64,000 bases of DNA from the NCBI GenBank assembly GCA_038501625.1, contig JAZAYU010000001.1, forward strand, positions 7,083,829 through 7,147,828, written 5' to 3'. The notes under the pieces were generated by a model. It was given only the letters and a program-made list of their open reading frames with translations, searched no databases and was not told the origin of the DNA. Position 1 is the stretch's first letter; the number at the start of each line of letters is the position of its first letter. Positions 59,531 to 64,000 of this stretch are shown here, piece after piece. The position numbers and the translations under genes are program-made. The DNA comes from Corbicula japonica (lineage: Eukaryota > Mollusca > Bivalvia > Venerida > Cyrenidae).

Positions 59531-59724
59531 GCCCCAAAAGGCTAAATCCAAAAGTTGCCCCAAAAGGCTAAATCCAAATGCTGCCCCAAAAGGCTAAATC
59601 CAAAATTTGCCCCAAAAGGCTAAATCCAAATGTTGCCGACAAGGCTAAATCAAAGTTACGATTAAAGGCTAAATTGCAGTTTCACCCAAAGGCCAAATTC
59701 AAAGATGCCCCAAAAGGCTAAATA
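59531..59724 (+). repeat. 26-bp minisatellite next to the Ngaro-like element
   Basis: About eight units of GCCCCAAAAGGCTAAATCCA plus six variable bases; the first four are nearly identical and the last four degenerate. It lies about 300 bp beyond the last gene (minus direction) of the retroelement and could sit within its 3' terminal repeats. Confidence 0.85.
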
Positions 59725-60030
59725 GGTATAATACTTAAGGCTGGTCCTGGGAAATCAGAGACCAAGCCCTACAATGTAACAAAATAGAACCTAAATTTCC
59801 AAATAATTACTCTTTCAAATATACATTAATAGAGAATCAAATCAAGAAACTTAGGTATAGTAATTTCTGTTTGGATTTCGCCGTCTGCCAAATGGCAACA
59901 ACAATGAGCACGGATATATCAGTGCACATGTTGTTAGCCACCGCCAAAAGAGAGCGAGGAGTCTTTTGGAACGGCGAACATCCACAGATTGCTGGATGAG
60001 TTCGGGAACCATAATGAAGCCCGTCCCTCC

Positions 60031-60618
60031 TTAATAACAAGACGTATCACCATCTATACATGTTTTAAGTCCCAAAGAAAGTCTTTCAAGAAACAAGCAA
60101 TTGCCATGAAAAGACAAATGAACGCCATCCTCTTTATATAACGACGGAGTTACCTCCCCTAAGTCGGGGTGCCTGATATAGAAACCACCACCCATAATTA
60201 TTCTTTTTGAAGCGTAACTGTTGACTCTTTTTCGATTTGAGTCCATAGCACCATGGTTGTCAGAGTAACGCCATGTTGCACGGGGAAGTAACTGAGACCA
60301 TACTATCTTACAACGAAAATTCAAATTAATGAAGTTTATTATCTTATCCAACAGACTTCGAATCCTTACAAGCGAAAGACGCCCTAAATCATTCCCACCA
60401 CAGTGCAACAAAATAATGTCCGGCATGTCTCCAACAAACTTCAATGATTTTAATTTACTCATCAAGTCTAAGAGAGATAAACCACTGTATCCTTGCCACA
60501 ATATGTCAGCATTTTTCAGACCAAGGTTGAGTCCACTAGGCTGGCGTCGCGCAACAATAAAGGCGTGCTTTATTAAAGATGAGCCAACGCACCAGATCTT
60601 CACTGTACCTAGAACATC
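60031..60618 (-). CDS. SGNH/GDSL-type hydrolase domain of Ngaro-like element
   Basis: An open frame of about 195 codons. Block I reads WCVGSSLIKHAF with the Ser nucleophile in GSS, block III LHCGGNDLG supplies Asn, and block V DGVHLSFHGN supplies the Asp-x-x-His pair (here D-G-V-H). Such domains hydrolyse esters; their role in Ngaro elements is unknown. The domain start has no upstream ATG: the frame opens five codons after a TAA, and the first internal ATG is past block I. Expression through splicing from the recombinase (an acceptor-like TTCTAGGTACAG lies right before it) or a non-ATG start is therefore likely. This is the best-kept part of the element together with gag. Confidence 0.78.
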   Translation of the reverse strand, partial: DVLGTVKIWCVGSSLIKHAFIVARRQPSGLNLGLKNADILWQGYSGLSLLDLMSKLKSLKFVGDMPDIILLHCGGNDLGRLSLVRIRSLLDKIINFINLNFRCKIVWSQLLPRATWRYSDNHGAMDSNRKRVNSYASKRIIMGGGFYIRHPDLGEVTPSLYKEDGVHLSFHGNCLFLERLSLGLKTCIDGDTSCY

Positions 60619-60718
60619 TTAGTTCAAATTAACTCTTGTGTAACGTTACCAAAACCAAAACTAACTAAGAACATCGCTTTGCTGAATTAAAATTCAATTT
60701 AAAATGAAATGATATTGT

Positions 60719-61719
60719 TTATGCTAACATTGGAAGTGTAAGAACGGACTCAGGCTTCAAGTACCAGCGATATGCATCAGAACGCCAACGTTCTGCCTTC
60801 TTAATTGTCTCAACAGAGTAGCCTGCCATAGCTGCGGCAGTTGCCGCCCCTATCCTAAAGGAATGAGACGTAAATTTCCCATAATGAGGTTCGAAACCAC
60901 AAATAGATTTTTTTCAAAACTGCAGTGAACTGGTAGCGTGTGAGTGGCTCAGATGGCAGAAAAACGAACCATTTATCGGCGGACGCCTCTTTAAAAATTC
61001 AATCAAGCGAGTGACAGCACAAAGATCAGAACCTGCCCTTCTGATTATTACAACAGCTCCAACGCCACATTGGTCCGTTTTAGAATACCGGATAACAATT
61101 TTTGCCATACCTTCTTTTTCATTGACATCTACATCAGACATTAATAAGACATTCGAAACCGATTTTATATTCTTAACAGCCAATTCACTAACTCTCAAAA
61201 AGGCTGCAAATGCAAGAGAAAAAGCTGCAGAAAACAGAGAGCTTTCATATAAATTCAAGCAAACTACGGGAATGACCGACAAAATTCTATGTCATAAATT
61301 TGGTGTTATTGGCAACCTACAATCACGGGGTTTTCCACAAGAGGACCTCTTGAATCCTTCTAAGGCTTTCTCAATAACATAATGTCTTGACACATCAGTA
61401 ACATTTTTCATTTTACATTGAAAGCCAATAGCTTTTACATACAACCTCGCTGTAGAATGTGCTAAACCTTGCAAAGATAGACAAGAAATAAACATGACTA
61501 TTTGCTCTACAGTTGGGACCACAACTCTGGCAAATTGTATATAGTCCTAAAACGTTTAAATGAATAAAGGCCTGTGTTGTAAGCATCAATAGTATTGTCG
61601 GAAATCGAAGCATTTAATAATTTTTCAGCCTCAGCCTGTAAATCAACGATCGAAAACGAGCTGGGATCTGCTGAGGTTCCTTGTCTGCATCTGGAGCCAA
61701 AACCCGGAAACGGTCCCAC
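60719..61719 (-). pseudogene. Tyrosine recombinase of Ngaro-like element
   Basis: An N-terminal core-binding part (LQAEAEKLLNASISDNTIDA, then STARLYVKAIGFQCKM) leads to the catalytic domain: Arg in AAFLRVSELA, His-x-x-Arg in SHSFRIGAATAAAMAGY, and RWRSDAYRWYLKP with the Tyr nucleophile. All expected catalytic residues are visible. Defects are a one-base shift near 61512 and two in-frame TGA codons at 61292-61294 and 60914-60916. The last part ends at TAA 60719. It would integrate the circular DNA copy of the element. Confidence 0.82.
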
Positions 61720-63113
61720 TGTTTACGAGAAATTGAATCAGCTATTGAATTTAAATGCGATGGAATGTTCATTGCCTTGAATATTATTCCATATTCCATA
61801 GCCAGCAATACAAAATGGCGCACAAGCTGCATAAGACGCTTGGATTTAGATGTCTGCTTATTAATCACAATGACTAAAGCCTCATTATCTTTTCTTAATA
61901 ACACCCTCTTATTTCGCAAATGCTTTCCCCACAAAACTAAAGCAAGAATGACAGGAACCATTTCTAAAAATGTTATGTCTGCCATTAGCTCATCACACCG
62001 CCAACTTTTAGGCCAGGGAAAAAATACCCATTGGTTTCGATAAAAACACCCACACCCAAGCTCTTTTTATTCTAATCATAACATCATAAAACCTTCTCAA
62101 AAATGCCCTGCTCGACCGTATAGCTCGACTACAAAATGCTAATTTGCCAACTAAAGACTGAAACTCTTTCAAAACAACTTTCTTCGTCTCCAGTACCTTA
62201 ATTATGATTTCACGCCATTCTTCCACTTTCTGCAAAGGTATTCTGATGATCATAAAAACAGAATCAATTTCTAAACCCAAAATATCAATTTTGTGCAGGG
62301 ACCAACAGATTTCTCCCTAGCAATGGGCACTCCCAGGGAATCACAGACTGAGGCAAAAGAGCATAAGCTCACTGCAGTAATTTGTATTTTTAGCGCCTGC
62401 AAAAATAAAATCATCTAAATAATGATCCATTGTATCTCTTTTTGCAATATACACCACTAACCATTGCAAAAATGTTGCAAATTTTTCAAACAATGAACAG
62501 GATATTCTGCAACCCATTGGCAAAGATTTATCAATCTAAATGTTTCCCTCATTGTCCCTCAAACCTAATAAACAAAAATCTTCTGGAGATACCGACAATA
62601 GCCGAAATGCCGATTTTATATCTCGTTTTGCAAAAAGAGTATCTTTTCCAAGCTGAAAGATCATATCTGCCACTTTATCTAACGATGTATATTGAACTGA
62701 AGCTAACTCTTCACTTATACCATCATTCACACTACACCCTTTCGGGTAAGATAAATGAGTAATAAGTCTCCAGTCTCCATCAGCCTTGGGGACTAAGCCA
62801 ACAGGCGAGACCCTTAGATTTTCAATTGGCGAGACTTTAAACGGACCAGCAAATCTGCCACATGCCACTTCCTTTTCAATTTTTGTTTTAAAATTGCAGA
62901 ATTCAAACGCGCAGATTTTAAATTTCCAGCTTCCATAGCAACCCTTTCCCCCGAAAATCCAAGGCGAAAACCATGCAAAAAACCAGACTTCAGCACTTCA
63001 GCATCCCGGACATTTGGATATATTTCTAAATATGACTGCAATAATTCAACATTAACTGGAGATTTTCCAATACTTAAATCAAAATTTTCGACCAAAGTTT
63101 CTTGGGTTGACAT
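61614..63113 (-). pseudogene. Reverse transcriptase and RNase H of Ngaro-like element
   Basis: A start near 63113 (MSTQETLVENFDLSIGK) overlaps the end of gag by about 35 bases in another frame. Blocks in order: VELLQSYLEIYP, FLHGFRLGFSGE, RFAGPF, NLRVSPVGLVPKADG, WRLITHLSYP, KRDIKSAFRLLSV, LPMGCRISCSLFEKFAT, and the catalytic YLDDFIFAG (62406-62423). A thumb/connection region follows (LGLEIDSVFMIIRIP). RNase H is represented by ITFLEMVPVILALVLWG and INKQTSKSKRLMQLV with ADSISRKQWDRFR. Defects: frameshifts near 62890, 62355, 62285 and 61670, a TAG at 62536, and an apparent deletion near 62000 that removes the first catalytic Asp segment of RNase H. Confidence 0.82.
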
Positions 63114-64000
63114 CTGCGTTGAAGCGTTGCCCAAACATACGCTGGCCCTGGGGAGCAGGGGCCCTGACCGGACGGACACCACTAAATCCTTGACCTTGAA
63201 TCCTATTATAATTAACATTACACATGTTAAATGGATGTAACCCATTACAATTCAAACAAGAATGTCTGTAAGGACATTGCATTTTAATGCACTGTTTGTA
63301 ATTATAATCTAAACATTTCTTAACACTATTGTTATTCCTCGGCATGTTTATACTGCTGGAGCCCATGTACAACAGCCAAAGCTCATAATCTATTTTAGCA
63401 AAAGAGATACCTGTTGGATCAGCTGCCAATCGTAACCTAAACTGCTGGTCATATGATCTCCAACCAAGACCAGGATGCTGCTTGGCAGCCAACCGAATCA
63501 CATTCATATATTTTAAAATTTCTTGAATCCGATGGGGATGAGCAGCCAAGAAAATGGATGCATAAACAAGAAACGCATCTGACCACATTTCAATGCTGCC
63601 AATCGTCTTAGTTTTCTGTATTGGCTTAACCATTATCTGGCCTGATTGACTAAACTCCAAGGTTCGAGTCTCCGGCTCCCCTAACTGCATGTCCAGCAGG
63701 GAACCCAAGTCTACATACTGGCCAGAAATTATTTTGTTTTTTGTGCTTTCGGAAACATGAAACCCCAAGTCAGCATGAATACTTGCTACTGGAGCTGGAA
63801 ATGTGGGATTATTGAAATTATCTAGGGTACTTTGAACAAAAATAGAAGAAAAATCACCATTTGTATTTGTTCGATCCTCTACGACTGGCGGAACTAACGC
63901 CGACGTCGACACCCTAGGCCGCTCTACGTCTGCACCGACTGCCCCCTGACTGGCTTCAGCTTGAACTTGACGTTGAGCCCCATCCAACTGTGACCTATCT
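63079..64000 (-). CDS. Gag-like protein of Ngaro-like element (partial)
   Basis: Open from the window edge to a stop at 63079; the true start lies outside. The middle holds an alpha-helical capsid-like stretch (DLGSLLDMQLGEPETRTLEF, later WSDAFLVYASIFLAAHP and HPGLGWRSYDQQFR). The C-terminal part has a Cys/His cluster, CLDYNYKQC through CPYRHSCLNCNGLHPFNMC, that fits one or two zinc fingers, then an Arg/Gly/Gln-rich tail. This is the layout of gag in DIRS/Ngaro retrotransposons, which packages the element's RNA. No break is seen in the visible part. Confidence 0.8.
   Translation of the reverse strand, partial: DRSQLDGAQRQVQAEASQGAVGADVERPRVSTSALVPPVVEDRTNTNGDFSSIFVQSTLDNFNNPTFPAPVASIHADLGFHVSESTKNKIISGQYVDLGSLLDMQLGEPETRTLEFSQSGQIMVKPIQKTKTIGSIEMWSDAFLVYASIFLAAHPHRIQEILKYMNVIRLAAKQHPGLGWRSYDQQFRLRLAADPTGISFAKIDYELWLLYMGSSSINMPRNNNSVKKCLDYNYKQCIKMQCPYRHSCLNCNGLHPFNMCNVNYNRIQGQGFSGVRPVRAPAPQGQRMFGQRFNADVNPRNFGRKF

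Larger units (their letters stand above)
60031..64000 (-). mobile_element. Ngaro-like tyrosine-recombinase retrotransposon, 3' part
   Basis: On the minus strand the order is gag with zinc fingers, RT, RNase H, tyrosine recombinase, SGNH hydrolase. This order, and the extra SGNH hydrolase, is known for Ngaro elements of the DIRS order, which integrate by a tyrosine recombinase and make no target duplication. The 5' end lies beyond the window. Ngaro elements have split direct repeats; I could not locate them. Pol and recombinase are broken by frameshifts and stops, gag and the hydrolase are open. Confidence 0.85.

Noticed and set aside
60719..61719. Recoding of TGA in the recombinase
   Set aside because: The same gene also has a frameshift and the neighbouring RT has several, so decay is simpler.

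Overview
The window is AT-rich animal nuclear DNA with split genes, long non-coding stretches, many microsatellites and a dense layer of transposons. The homeobox gene, the transposon types (Ngaro-like, Penelope-like, LINE, IS3EU-like) and the dispersed palindromic repeats suggest a mollusc, most likely a bivalve; this is an inference from style of sequence, not a database match.

Layout. 1-9540: repeats only (a hAT-like non-autonomous element at 966-1622, a dispersed ~120-bp family, a foldback element, a 28-bp minisatellite) plus one possible minus-strand terminal exon at 1938-2195. 9541-18820: the one clear host gene, a caudal/Cdx homeobox gene of three exons (9942-10392, 17321-17466, 17969-18409) encoding 345 residues, with GATA motifs and six caudal-type sites packed just upstream of its start. 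18821-31800: repeats, including a perfect 67-bp-arm palindrome, a ~216-bp AAT microsatellite, a 27-bp minisatellite, a long-TIR element built of GGTGCACC and ACGTCC motifs, and one good candidate terminal exon (25339-25517) with its own poly(A) signal.

31801-39156 is a run of three DNA transposons: a 698-bp TTAA-flanked element, a 6,087-bp element (32531-38617) with ~110-bp TIRs, 6-bp target duplications, a broken DDE integrase-type transposase and an opposite-strand spliced gene fragment, and a second TTAA-flanked element 11 bp further on. 39459-42663 is a large inverted repeat with ~690-bp arms. 43500-48100 holds tRNA-derived SINE heads, a 144-bp tandem repeat and dispersed families. 48270-51800 is a Penelope-like retroelement split by a LINE. 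53042-53850 is a second, broken LINE fragment. 59531-64000 is the 3' part of a Ngaro-like tyrosine-recombinase retrotransposon (gag, RT, RNase H, tyrosine recombinase, SGNH hydrolase), running off the right edge.

How it fits together: a developmental transcription factor gene sits at the left, and the right two thirds is a transposon graveyard in which insertion order can be read from nesting. All autonomous-type elements seen here carry frameshifts or stops, so their relatives elsewhere in the genome must supply any activity.
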